This document shows, in pieces, positions 37,577 through 45,458 of a stretch of 64,000 nucleotides of DNA; position 1 is the first letter of the stretch, and each line of letters opens with the position of its first letter. The translations under genes and the position numbers were made by a program. The notes beneath the pieces were generated by a model. That model was given only the letters and a program-made list of their open reading frames with translations. It had not been told where the DNA came from and did not search any database. Source of the DNA: Azospirillum endophyticum (lineage in GTDB: Bacteria > Pseudomonadota > Alphaproteobacteria > Azospirillales > Azospirillaceae); assembly GCF_016595245.1 (NCBI RefSeq), contig NZ_JAENHM010000060.1, forward strand, positions 310,001 to 374,000. Reading direction: 5' to 3'.

Positions 37577-38488
37577 AGAAGCGCCCTCCAGCCCGATGCC
37601 GCGGAAATGCCGCTCGAAGAATTCGACGCAGACCCGCAGCTTCGCGGAGTTCGTCAGGCGGGCGGGATAGACGGCCCAGATGTCGGCCGGCTGGCTGTAG
37701 GCGGGCAGCAGCGGCACCAGCGCGCCGCTGGACAGCGCGGTGCGGACATCCCACAGGGACCGCAGCATGATGCCGCGCCCGGCCATCGCCCATTGGTGGA
37801 CGATCTCGCCATGGTTGGACGAGAGCGACCCGGCGACGCGGACGGAAACGTCGCCCTCCGGGCCGCTCAGCCGCCAGAGGCCGAAGGGATGGTCGCGTTC
37901 CTTGATGACGAGGCAGTCGTGCTCCGTCAAATCGTCCGGCCGGAGCGGAACGCCGCGCCGTTCGAGATAGGCCGGGGCGGCGCAGAGGATGCGGCGGTTG
38001 CCGGCGAGCCGGCGGGCGATCAGCTGCGGCGCGATCGTGTTGCCGATGCGGATGTCGAGGTCGATGCCCTCGCCGACGAGGTCGGTCAGGCGGTCCGAGA
38101 CGTCGAAGCGGAGCTCCAGCTCTGGATAGAGATCGGCCAGCGCCGCCAGGGCCGGGGCGACATGGACGCGGCCGAAGCCCAGGCTGCTGCTGATGCGGAC
38201 CAGCCCGCGCGGGTTGAGCTTGGTCGCCGCCACCTCCTCCACCAGCCCGTCCATGTCGGCGAGGATGGTCTGCGCCCAGCGGTGGACCCGCTCCCCCGCC
38301 TCGGTCGCGGCGATGCGCCGGGTGCTGCGGTGCAGGAGCTTCACCCCCAGGCTGGCTTCCAGCACCTGGATGCGCTTGCTGACATAGGCCGGGGACGCCC
38401 CCAGCGCCTCGGCGGCGGCGGCGAAGCCGTTGCGGCGGAGCACGAGGCAGAAGACGCGCAGGTCGCGGATGTGCGGCTCGTCGTTCAC
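37574..38488 (-). CDS. LysR-family regulator, likely of the divergent tartrate-type dehydrogenase
   Basis: LysR transcription factor of 304 residues. The winged helix-turn-helix is LRVFCLVLRRNGFAAAAEALGASPAYVSKRIQVLEASLGVKLLHRSTRR and the effector domain starts around residue 90 (RGLVRISSSLGFGRVHVAPALAAL). The sequence resembles DmlR/TtdR regulators of malate and tartrate use. It is divergent from the tartrate/D-malate dehydrogenase gene with 128 bases between, the standard arrangement of such a regulator and its target. It lies directly after fdsG but on the same strand upstream, so it could read into fds. Confidence 0.88.
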   Translation of the reverse strand: MNDEPHIRDLRVFCLVLRRNGFAAAAEALGASPAYVSKRIQVLEASLGVKLLHRSTRRIAATEAGERVHRWAQTILADMDGLVEEVAATKLNPRGLVRISSSLGFGRVHVAPALAALADLYPELELRFDVSDRLTDLVGEGIDLDIRIGNTIAPQLIARRLAGNRRILCAAPAYLERRGVPLRPDDLTEHDCLVIKERDHPFGLWRLSGPEGDVSVRVAGSLSSNHGEIVHQWAMAGRGIMLRSLWDVRTALSSGALVPLLPAYSQPADIWAVYPARLTNSAKLRVCVEFFERHFRGIGLEGAS

Positions 38489-38616
38489 GATCCGTGAATT
38501 CCGGGTGCATGGAGCGGGGCATTATCAACGCCGCGGCAGCGGCTATGCTGGATGCCGCCGGTCCGATCATGCCCAGAGCGGGAGCGGGGGCGGGCCGCAA
38601 TCGATGGGAGGGACGA

Positions 38617-39696
38617 ATGAGCAGGACCTACAGGATCGCCGCGATCGCCGGCGACGGCATCGGCAAGGAAGTGCTGCCGGAAGGCATCCGGGTGGTGCAG
38701 GCGGCGGCGGCGAAGTTCGGGCTGTCGATCGAATTCACCCATTTCGACTGGGCCAGCTGCGACTATTACCTCGACCATGGCCGGATGATGCCGGACGACT
38801 GGTTCGAGACGCTGAAGGGCTTCGACGCCATCTTCTTCGGCGCGGTCGGCTGGCCGGACAAGGTGCCCGACCACATCTCGCTGTGGGGATCGCTGATCAA
38901 GTTCCGCCGGGAGTTCGACCAGTATGTGAACCTGCGCCCGGTCCGGCTGCTGCCCGGCGTGCCCTGCCCGCTCGCCGGCCGCAAGCCCGGCGACATCGAC
39001 TTCTTCGTGGTGCGCGAGAACACCGAGGGCGAATATTCCTCGGTCGGCGGCCGGATGTTCGAAGGAACCGAGCGCGAGTTCGTCCTGCAGGAGGCGGTGT
39101 TCACCCGCCACGGCGTCGACCGCATCCTGAAATTCGCCTTCGAGCTGGCCCAAAGCCGGCCGCGCCGCAAGCTGACCGCCGCCACCAAGTCCAACGGCAT
39201 CTCGATCAGCATGCCCTATTGGGACGAGCGGGTGGCGGAGATGGGCAAGGCCTATCCGGAGGTCGCCTGGGACAAGCAGCACATCGACATCCTGTCGGCG
39301 CGCTTCGTCATGCAGCCCGACCGCTTCGACGTCGTGGTCGCCTCCAACCTGTTCGGCGACATCCTGTCGGACCTGGGGCCGGCCTGCACCGGCACGATGG
39401 GGCTGGCGGCATCCGCCAACCTGAACCCCGAGCGCCGCTTCCCCTCGCTGTTCGAGCCGGTGCACGGCTCGGCGCCGGACATCTACGGCCGGCAGATCGC
39501 CAACCCGGTCGCGATGATCTGGTCGGGCGCCATGATGCTCGACTTCCTCGGCAATGGCGACGCCGCCTTCACCGCCGCCCATGACGCGATCATGGCCGCC
39601 ATCGAGACGGTGCTGGCCGACGGGCCGCGCACGCCCGACGTCGGCGGAACGGCGCGGACCGGCGAGGTCGGACAGGCCATCGCCGCGGCGCTGTAG
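38617..39696 (+). CDS. ttuC: Tartrate dehydrogenase / D-malate dehydrogenase (TtuC/DmlA family)
   Basis: NAD-dependent beta-decarboxylating dehydrogenase of 359 residues related to isopropylmalate dehydrogenase: IAAIAGDGIGKEVLPEGIRVV at the nucleotide domain, YVNLRPVRLLPGVPCPL, ENTEGEYSSVGGRMFEGTEREFVLQ, catalytic Tyr/Lys region and SNLFGDILSDLGPACTGTMGLAAS, FEPVHGSAPDIYG. The N-terminal insertion SLWGSLIKFRREFDQYVNLRPV is that of tartrate/D-malate enzymes rather than LeuB. GGGAGG before the ATG fixes the start. Should oxidise tartrate or D-malate, Mn2+-dependent. Confidence 0.92.
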   Translation: MSRTYRIAAIAGDGIGKEVLPEGIRVVQAAAAKFGLSIEFTHFDWASCDYYLDHGRMMPDDWFETLKGFDAIFFGAVGWPDKVPDHISLWGSLIKFRREFDQYVNLRPVRLLPGVPCPLAGRKPGDIDFFVVRENTEGEYSSVGGRMFEGTEREFVLQEAVFTRHGVDRILKFAFELAQSRPRRKLTAATKSNGISISMPYWDERVAEMGKAYPEVAWDKQHIDILSARFVMQPDRFDVVVASNLFGDILSDLGPACTGTMGLAASANLNPERRFPSLFEPVHGSAPDIYGRQIANPVAMIWSGAMMLDFLGNGDAAFTAAHDAIMAAIETVLADGPRTPDVGGTARTGEVGQAIAAAL

Positions 39697-39722
39697 GCTG
39701 CGCTCCGCCCGCCGGCCGCCGC

Positions 39723-40673
39723 TCAACGGATCGCCACCCGCCAGGGGATCATGGCGTCGGCCACGCTGATCGCCATGCGCTGGGCGATGTCGGCGTCCGC
39801 CGCCGCCACCGCCAGCGCCTTGGCCAGCGGCGGCGGCGGGTCGCGGTCGGCATAGGCCAGCCCGACGACATGGCTCAGATCCGGGTCGACCAGCGGCAGG
39901 GCGACGATGTCCGGATGCGGCGGCACGAAGGTCAGCAGCTGGCCGGGGACGATGCTGGCGCAGGTGCCGGCGCGCACCAGGGTGTAGAGGGTGACGATGG
40001 AGTTGGTCTCCATCGCCGGCTCGACCGTCCGCCCGGTCATGCGGAAGGCGGTGTCGGCGATGCGGCGGTTCTGCATGTCCGGAGTCAGCAGGCAGAGCCG
40101 CAGGGCCGCCGCCTTCTCCCACGGCACCGCCCCTTGCGCGATCAGCGCGTCCGCCAGCTCGTCGCGGCGGGCCAGAAGGTGGTAGCGCTCGGTGTAGAGC
40201 GGCAGGGTGCGGACGTTGTTCAGCGGTTCGTTGTCGAGATAGGTGACGGCGGCGTCCAGCTCGAACTCGTCCAGCCCGCGCTGGATCTCGCGCGAACTGA
40301 GCGAGACGACGGTGGAGCGGATATGCGGGAAGCGGGTGGTGAAGGGCGTCAGCACATGGGGCACCGCCGGCAAGGCGGTGGGGATGGCGCCGAGCCGCAG
40401 ATGGCCGGTGACGCCCTGGGCCAGCGCCAGCAGCTCGTGCCGCAAATTGTCGCGCTCGCCGACGATGCGGCGGGCGTATTCCAGCACCTTCAGCCCTTCC
40501 GGGGTGAAGCCCTCGAACTTCTGGCCGCGCTCGACGATGGGGACCTGCAGCTCCTCCTCCAGCTGGCGGATGGCGTTGGACAGGGTCGGCTGCGAGACGT
40601 GGCAGCTCTCCGCCGCCCGGCCGAAATGCTTCTCGCGCGCCAGCGCCAGCAGATAGACGAACTTGCGGAACAT
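39723..40673 (-). CDS. LysR-family regulator, FdsR-like
   Basis: LysR protein of 316 residues starting MFRKFVYLLALAREKHFGRAAESCHVSQPTLSNAIRQLEEELQVPIVERGQKFEGFTPEGLKVLEYARRIV. This N-terminus, with the GFTPEG block, closely resembles the LysR regulators adjacent to fds operons in other proteobacteria (FdsR of Cupriavidus). It is therefore a candidate activator of fdsGBA-fdhD-fdsD even though the tartrate genes intervene. The effector domain runs from about residue 90. It is convergent with the dehydrogenase gene. Confidence 0.85.
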   Translation of the reverse strand: MFRKFVYLLALAREKHFGRAAESCHVSQPTLSNAIRQLEEELQVPIVERGQKFEGFTPEGLKVLEYARRIVGERDNLRHELLALAQGVTGHLRLGAIPTALPAVPHVLTPFTTRFPHIRSTVVSLSSREIQRGLDEFELDAAVTYLDNEPLNNVRTLPLYTERYHLLARRDELADALIAQGAVPWEKAAALRLCLLTPDMQNRRIADTAFRMTGRTVEPAMETNSIVTLYTLVRAGTCASIVPGQLLTFVPPHPDIVALPLVDPDLSHVVGLAYADRDPPPPLAKALAVAAADADIAQRMAISVADAMIPWRVAIR

Positions 40674-40712
40674 CGATGACCTCTCCCCTGCCCCGGCTCC
40701 CCTTCCCGCCCG

Positions 40713-41606
40713 TCAGGCCGCCGGATCGAAGGGCGGCACCGGCAGGCCCGGCACCTCGACCGTCATGGCGAACAGGCCGCCGGATTGCGGCAGCCGCTCC
40801 AGCTCGTCCGCCGGCCGGCCGGCGCTGGCGGTGGTGACGTAGAGCGTGCGCAGGTCGGGGCCGCCGAAGGCCACCATGGTCGGGCAGCGCGCCGGCACCG
40901 GGTGTTCCGACAGCAGCCCCCCGTCCGGCGAGAAACGCGCGACCCGCCCGCCCTCGTAGAGCGCCGACCAGTAGCAGCCCTGCGCATCCACCGCCGCCCC
41001 GTCCGGCCGGCCGCGGTCGCCGTCCTTCGGCTCCAGCCGGAAAAAGACCTCGCCGTCGGAGATCGCGCCGGTCGCCGGGTCGTAGCGGTAGCGGCGGACG
41101 GTGAAGGTCGGGGTGTCGGCATGGTAGAGCGTGCGCCCGTCCGGGCTGAAGGCCAGCCCGTTGGAGGTCAGCAGCCCGCCGGCCAGCACCGCCAGCCCGT
41201 GGCGGTCGTAGCGGTAGAGATGCGCCTTGCCGCCGGCTTTCGGCTCGTCCAGCGTGCCGGCGAGATAGCGGCCGGCGGGGTCGGTCTTGCCGTCGTTGAA
41301 GCGGCTGGCGCCCTGACCCTCCGGATTGGCGGCGAGGCAGGTCACCGGCCGGCCCTCCCCGTCCAGCTGCCACAGGCCGGAGCGCAGGCCGGCGATGAAG
41401 CCGCCACCCTTGCGCGGGGCGACGCAGCCGATCTCCTCCGGCAGCGCCATCGCACGATTGGCGCCGGTGGCCGGATCGAAGCGGTTCAGCGCCCGGCCCT
41501 TGATGTCGACCCAATAGAGCGCCTGCTCGTCCACCGACCAGACCGGCCCCTCCCCCAGCTTGGCACGGGCATCGAGCACACAGGTAAAGGCTGGGCCGGC
41601 GGTCAT
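40713..41606 (-). CDS. SMP-30/gluconolactonase-family lactonase
   Basis: Cytoplasmic six-bladed beta-propeller lactonase of 297 residues: LGEGPVWSVDEQALYWVDIKGRALNRFDP with the metal-binding Glu, the ligand Asn in SNGLAFSPDGRTLYHADT and Asp in RPDGAAVDAQGCYWSALYEGGRV. Such enzymes hydrolyse aldonolactones in oxidative sugar pathways, with a divalent metal. The start at MTAGPAF removes a weakly supported upstream extension. It lies 40 bases from the FdsR-like gene, with no sugar-catabolism genes nearby to define the substrate. Confidence 0.9.
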   Translation of the reverse strand: MTAGPAFTCVLDARAKLGEGPVWSVDEQALYWVDIKGRALNRFDPATGANRAMALPEEIGCVAPRKGGGFIAGLRSGLWQLDGEGRPVTCLAANPEGQGASRFNDGKTDPAGRYLAGTLDEPKAGGKAHLYRYDRHGLAVLAGGLLTSNGLAFSPDGRTLYHADTPTFTVRRYRYDPATGAISDGEVFFRLEPKDGDRGRPDGAAVDAQGCYWSALYEGGRVARFSPDGGLLSEHPVPARCPTMVAFGGPDLRTLYVTTASAGRPADELERLPQSGGLFAMTVEVPGLPVPPFDPAA

Positions 41607-41772
41607 CGCGGGATCCTCGACAGGCGAATGGCCCCGCAGGGTCGGACAGTTCGGCCGTGCGATCAAGCGTGCTGGTGCGTTCGGTGGCCTCGTCTGGTGG
41701 TGGGATGGCCGACAGGGGGATGGAACGGCGTGGAACAGATCCCGGCGGATGTTGCATCTGCCGGCCGGCCTC

Positions 41773-42468
41773 TTACCGGGGACGGGTGAAGGGACCGGCG
41801 GCGCGGCGGCTCACCGGGCCGGGGTTGAGGTTGGGATAGGGCTCATGCTGGTTGAGGGTCCAGGGGAAGACGCCCTTGGGGCCTTCGCCTTCCGGGCTGG
41901 CAACGATGGCGGCGACGGCGCGCGGATCGGGCGGCGTGCGCTCGCGCAGCGCGCCGGGGATGTCGTCGTCGAGTTCGGGGACGGTGACGGCGGGAGGATC
42001 GTCGGGCCTGGGGGCCGGCTTCGGGGCGGGCGGATGGTCCGGCTGGGCGGCTTGCCGGGTGGTTGCCGGCAGGTCGAGGGCGGCGAAGAGGCCGAGGCGT
42101 TCGGCCAGCCAGCGGACGGTGGAGGGATCGCCGGCGGCGACCAGCCGCTCGATCTGCTCGGCGACCAGGATGCGTAGCGAGGACAGCCGCAGCTCGGCCT
42201 CGCGGTTCAAGGCTTGCCGCTCCCACCACACCCTGTGACGGAAATCCTTGGATCCGTAATAGGCGCGCCACAGGGTGGTGCGGCTGCAGCCCATGGCGCG
42301 GGAGACATGAAGGAAGGAACTGCCGCGGGACAGCATGCCGGCGGCCATGATCCACTGCTCCTCATGGAACTGCGAACCGGGGACCAGCGCGCCTTCGGAG
42401 GGAACCGGGGGCTCCTTCGCCCAGCAGGGGAAATGGTCGTTGGCGAGGGTGCGGGTGTCGATCGGCAT
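41773..42468 (-). CDS. Helix-turn-helix protein, terminase-small-subunit-like (hypothetical)
   Basis: Protein of 231 residues. Residues about 30-75 contain a homeodomain-like helix-turn-helix: EEQWIMAAGMLSRGSSFLHVSRAMGCSRTTLWRAYYGSKDFRHRVWWERQAL. A helical segment ending in LAERLGLF follows, and the rest is Pro/Asp-rich and probably disordered. The start MPIDTRTLA has a GGAG seven bases upstream; a start at 42495 (MSTLLRSHP) is possible. The HTH is reminiscent of phage small terminase or transposase-type DNA-binding domains, but nothing phage-like is adjacent. It marks the left border of the accessory island. Confidence 0.65.
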   Translation of the reverse strand: MPIDTRTLANDHFPCWAKEPPVPSEGALVPGSQFHEEQWIMAAGMLSRGSSFLHVSRAMGCSRTTLWRAYYGSKDFRHRVWWERQALNREAELRLSSLRILVAEQIERLVAAGDPSTVRWLAERLGLFAALDLPATTRQAAQPDHPPAPKPAPRPDDPPAVTVPELDDDIPGALRERTPPDPRAVAAIVASPEGEGPKGVFPWTLNQHEPYPNLNPGPVSRRAAGPFTRPR

Positions 42469-42739
42469 GGGGTGGCTCCGCAAGAGGGTGGACATTGCGG
42501 AGAGAATATAGGATTTTGATCCTTTTTGGGAGTTTTTTAGAATTTCGGGTGCAGAAGGGATATGTGAGTACCCGTTTTTGGCCCGAATTGGAATTTTGGC
42601 CAAGGCCGCTTCCTATGGAGACCTAACTATCAGGCTCCGGTAGGAATTGGACGTTCAGAGCTATAGGACGAGATAGTGGCGGGTATCGATAATCCCCTCA
42701 GCCAACCACCTTCAACGAAGCTAATTTGCAGTGCAGGAG
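42469..42739. other. AT-richer gap at the left border of the accessory island
   Basis: About 270 bases without a supported gene. Composition drops sharply from the GC-rich surroundings, notably at 42500-42600. No tRNA, integrase or clear attachment repeat is seen. It probably contains the junction of the acquired island and the promoter of the minus-strand HTH gene. Confidence 0.5.
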
Positions 42740-42768
42740 TTGCCTATTCTGCCTAATCCGCTTACATT
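42740..42768 (+). promoter_or_regulatory. Promoter of the antitoxin-toxin genes
   Basis: TTGCCT (42740-42745) and TACATT (42763-42768) are 17 bases apart, followed by AGGAGG and the antitoxin ATG at 42786. The promoter contains a direct repeat GCCTA (in TTGCCTATTCTGCCTAAT) which could be the operator for autorepression by the antitoxin. Confidence 0.55.
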
Positions 42769-42785
42769 GTACCAGGAGGCACGTA

Positions 42786-43406
42786 ATGAGACCATCGAAG
42801 CCATCCCATCTTACGCGGGCCGCCCTGACCAAGGCGATTGAAAGCAAGGTCGAGCGCATGCCCATGCATGACCTTGTCGAATTGGCTTCGACGCTGAAGG
42901 TGGCTGTGCCGGCCGTCGCGAAGGCGATCCGTCGGCGAGAATCGAAATCATTGTCGTCGTCGACCTCTTCCGAAGACAGTGTACTACAGGGCGACGGTGT
43001 CGGCCCGGTCGTCTCGGCGGCGGAGGGCGGCAGGCTTCTGGACGCAATCACCGTCGACGATGAAACGGCCGACTGGGTCGAGAGCGAACTCGTCGGGGCT
43101 GGAGATTTAGTCCAGAGGCTCAGCATCGCGCGGGGCACCCTTGACAACTGGCGTAAGGCCGGAAAGGTCATCGCCCTGCGAAAGGGGTTGCGGAACTTCG
43201 TATATCCCCTTCGGCAGTTTGATCGGTGCCGGCCTGTGGAAGGTCTCGCCGAGGTGGCGGAGCATTTCGCCTCAGCTGAAGAGACGTGGGAGTGGTTGAT
43301 CGCGCCCAATCGGATAACGGACGGCAAGGCCCCAATCGACGCCCTGCATGCCGGCAACGTTCGTGGCGTCGTGAGCGCGGCGGCAGGCGCCTTTGATTAC
43401 ACGTGA
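42786..43406 (+). CDS. ParS/MbcA-type (Xre-like, DUF2384) antitoxin
   Basis: Protein of 206 residues. The start follows a perfect AGGAGG. The N-terminal 100 residues are helical and Ser-rich with no clear family. The middle (LVQRLSIARGTLDNWRKAGKVIALRKGLRNFVYPLRQFD) resembles a DNA-binding or bridging helix-turn-helix. The last 55 residues (VAEHFASAEETWEWLIAPNRITDGKAPIDALHAGNVRGVVSAAAG) are the conserved toxin-binding domain of RES antitoxins. It overlaps the toxin start by four bases (GTGA). It should neutralise the RES toxin and repress the operon. Confidence 0.85.
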   Translation: MRPSKPSHLTRAALTKAIESKVERMPMHDLVELASTLKVAVPAVAKAIRRRESKSLSSSTSSEDSVLQGDGVGPVVSAAEGGRLLDAITVDDETADWVESELVGAGDLVQRLSIARGTLDNWRKAGKVIALRKGLRNFVYPLRQFDRCRPVEGLAEVAEHFASAEETWEWLIAPNRITDGKAPIDALHAGNVRGVVSAAAGAFDYT

Positions 43407-43999
43407 AGCTCGTTGCGTCCAAACTTCGTGACCGGGTGATCACCGCGCGTCTCTCCGACTGGCCGCGTATCCTGCCCACAAGGCACCGGGCGACGCCGGC
43501 TGGCGCCGGGTTCGGCTCGAGCCGTTACTCCAGCCCGACCGACTCCTTCCGCGTGCTCTACGCGGCGGACAACTTCCCCACTGCGTTCGCCGAGGCCGTC
43601 GTACGGGACCGCTTTGAAGGCAAGTCACGGCGCTATCTCTATCGACCTCACCTGGAGCAGATGTGCCTAACCGCCATCAGCTCCAGCCGTGACCTCACGC
43701 TGCTCGACCTGCGAGGGGCGGCGGCCTACGAACTGGGCGTCGACACCGACGCAAGTCGGGCTCGCGACCACGCGGTCGGCCAGACCTTCTCTCAAGCTGT
43801 CCATGATCAGATGACGGACGTCGACGCTATCCTGTTCAACTCGCGCCTGACTACCGGCGCCTGCGTCGCCATCTACGATCGCGCCTTTTCCGCATTATCG
43901 GGAACGGTCCCGATCGGCCTGCTGCAGGCCGCATTGCTGCCGGCCGAGATCACCCGACTGGGAATCACGCTACGCCGCCAACGGGGCTATGCGCCATGA
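43403..43999 (+). CDS. RES-domain toxin (NAD+ glycohydrolase/phosphorylase type)
   Basis: RES-family toxin of 198 residues translated from a GTG coupled to the antitoxin stop. It contains GAGFGSSRYSSPTDSFRVLYAADNFPTAFAEAVVRDRF, whose Arg, Tyr and Glu are the conserved RES residues, and ends with a Ser/Asn region DAILFNSRLTTGACVAIYDRAF. Known relatives (MbcT, ParT, Res) deplete NAD+ or ADP-ribosylate a target and stop growth when the antitoxin is lost. In this context it may act as an addiction module that keeps the neighbouring island or as an abortive-infection effector. Confidence 0.88.
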   Translation: MKLVASKLRDRVITARLSDWPRILPTRHRATPAGAGFGSSRYSSPTDSFRVLYAADNFPTAFAEAVVRDRFEGKSRRYLYRPHLEQMCLTAISSSRDLTLLDLRGAAAYELGVDTDASRARDHAVGQTFSQAVHDQMTDVDAILFNSRLTTGACVAIYDRAFSALSGTVPIGLLQAALLPAEITRLGITLRRQRGYAP

Positions 44000-44042
44000 T
44001 CAGGCGATCTCACTGCCCTCCCGCCCATCCCGGAGCCTGCTG

Positions 44043-45347
44043 ATGGTCAAGCGGCTTCGCATCGTTTCGCCAAAGCGCAACAAGCGCCTTCAGACTGGCT
44101 GGGAGGGCTTCTTCCCCTACTACGCCGGTTACTCGGAGCTGTTTGCGCGCGAGCTGTTGCAGAGCGCCAAGCTGCCACGCAGCGCCGTCGTGCTGGATCC
44201 GTGGAACGGCAGCGGCACCACGACCTATACGGCGACGTCGCTCGGCCTGAACTCCATCGGGATCGATCTAAACCCAGTAATGATCATCGTCGCGCGCGCC
44301 CGCCTGCTGCCCCCTAGCGAGGCCGACCACCTTCGGCCCCTGGCCGCGACGATCCTGTCCCACACCCGCTCGGCGCCTCCAGCGCTGCAGCCTGATGATG
44401 CGCTCCTCGGCTGGTTCGATCCTGCGACCGCCGCGTTTGTCCGGGGCATCGAACAGAATATCCGCCGCAGCCTGATCGGCAGCATGACCAAGTCGCCGGA
44501 CGGGGTTCACCTCGATCGGATCTCGGGAACGGCGGCGACGCTCTATGTGGCCTTGTTCGCCGCCTGCCGCCGGCTGGTGGCGCCCTTCCGGTCGTCAAAC
44601 CCCACTTGGCTGCGCGCGCCCAAGGCTGATGAGGCCCGGATTTCAGCAACCCAGGCCACTATCGCACGCGGCTTCGGCGGCAATGTCCGCGGCATGACCG
44701 CGGCCCTGGCGGAGAAGCGCGAAGCGGACCTGCGCCTGAAAAAGGTTCCTCACTCCGGGGATTGTCGGGTCAGCTTGTCGGATACAGTCTCCATGGATCT
44801 CGCCGCCAACAGCGTCGATTTCGTGCTGACATCGCCGCCGTACTGCACGCGGATCGATTACACTGCCGCGACGCGCATCGAACTCGCAGTGCTGGCGCCG
44901 TTGCTGAAGACGACAGAGCGCGCCCTGGGTCGCCAAATGATTGGTTCGACGCAGGTCCCAGGCGTGGAAATCGAGGTTGACGAGGGCTGGGGCGAGACGT
45001 GCCTCAGCTTCCTCGACGCCTTGAAGTCCCACCCCTCGAAGGCCTCGGGCGGCTACTATTATCGCACCCATCTCGACTACTTCGACAAGATGTCTCGCTC
45101 GATGAAGCGGCTGGCCTTTGGCCTCAAGCCGGGCGGACGTGGGGTCCTGGTGGTGCAAGATTCCTACTACAAGGACATCCACAACGATCTGCCCAAGATC
45201 ATCGCTGAGATCGGCGCGTATCACGGCCTGACGCTTGGACAGAGCAAGGCCTTCCACCTGCGCTCCATGTCCGACATCAACCCGGGCCGGCGGTCCTATG
45301 TGCGCCCGTCTGGTGCCACCGAATCGGTGCTCTGCTTCACCAAATAG
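44043..45347 (+). CDS. DNA (N4-cytosine or N6-adenine) methyltransferase
   Basis: Methyltransferase of 434 residues. SAM-binding motif I DPWNGSGTTTYTATSLG is at residues 52-68, followed by an acidic GIDLNP. The catalytic motif TSPPYCTRIDYTAATRIEL is at 263-281, separated by a large insertion of about 190 residues that may be the target-recognition part. The C-terminus GLKPGGRGVLVVQDSYYK completes the Rossmann fold. The start ATG at 44043 has GGAG upstream; an in-frame ATG at 43989 would overlap the toxin by 11 bases. No restriction endonuclease is adjacent, so it may be a self-marking enzyme for the downstream operon. Confidence 0.85.
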   Translation: MVKRLRIVSPKRNKRLQTGWEGFFPYYAGYSELFARELLQSAKLPRSAVVLDPWNGSGTTTYTATSLGLNSIGIDLNPVMIIVARARLLPPSEADHLRPLAATILSHTRSAPPALQPDDALLGWFDPATAAFVRGIEQNIRRSLIGSMTKSPDGVHLDRISGTAATLYVALFAACRRLVAPFRSSNPTWLRAPKADEARISATQATIARGFGGNVRGMTAALAEKREADLRLKKVPHSGDCRVSLSDTVSMDLAANSVDFVLTSPPYCTRIDYTAATRIELAVLAPLLKTTERALGRQMIGSTQVPGVEIEVDEGWGETCLSFLDALKSHPSKASGGYYYRTHLDYFDKMSRSMKRLAFGLKPGGRGVLVVQDSYYKDIHNDLPKIIAEIGAYHGLTLGQSKAFHLRSMSDINPGRRSYVRPSGATESVLCFTK

Positions 45348-45423
45348 ACCATAGCTCGGGCGGCTGGGAAGGCGTGGATATCCTGCGGCGGCTAGGCACG
45401 GACGACCGCGGGCAAGCGTGGTA

Positions 45424-45452
45424 TTGCATGGAAAAGCGTGGAATGCTATATG
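45424..45452 (+). promoter_or_regulatory. Promoter of the four-gene operon, apparently giving a leaderless message
   Basis: TTGCAT (45424-45429) and TATATG (45447-45452) are separated by exactly 17 bases. The ATG of the first gene follows seven bases later at 45459, where transcription would start, leaving no room for a ribosome-binding site, and none is seen. Three GCGTGG copies lie at 45372, 45416 and 45436; the last two flank the -35 and could be an operator. Confidence 0.6.
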
Positions 45453-45458
45453 TGAATC

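Noticed and set aside
38485..41757. Minus-strand open frame of 1090 codons
   Set aside because: It runs antisense to ttuC and out of frame through the LysR and SMP-30 genes; composition is that of a shadow.
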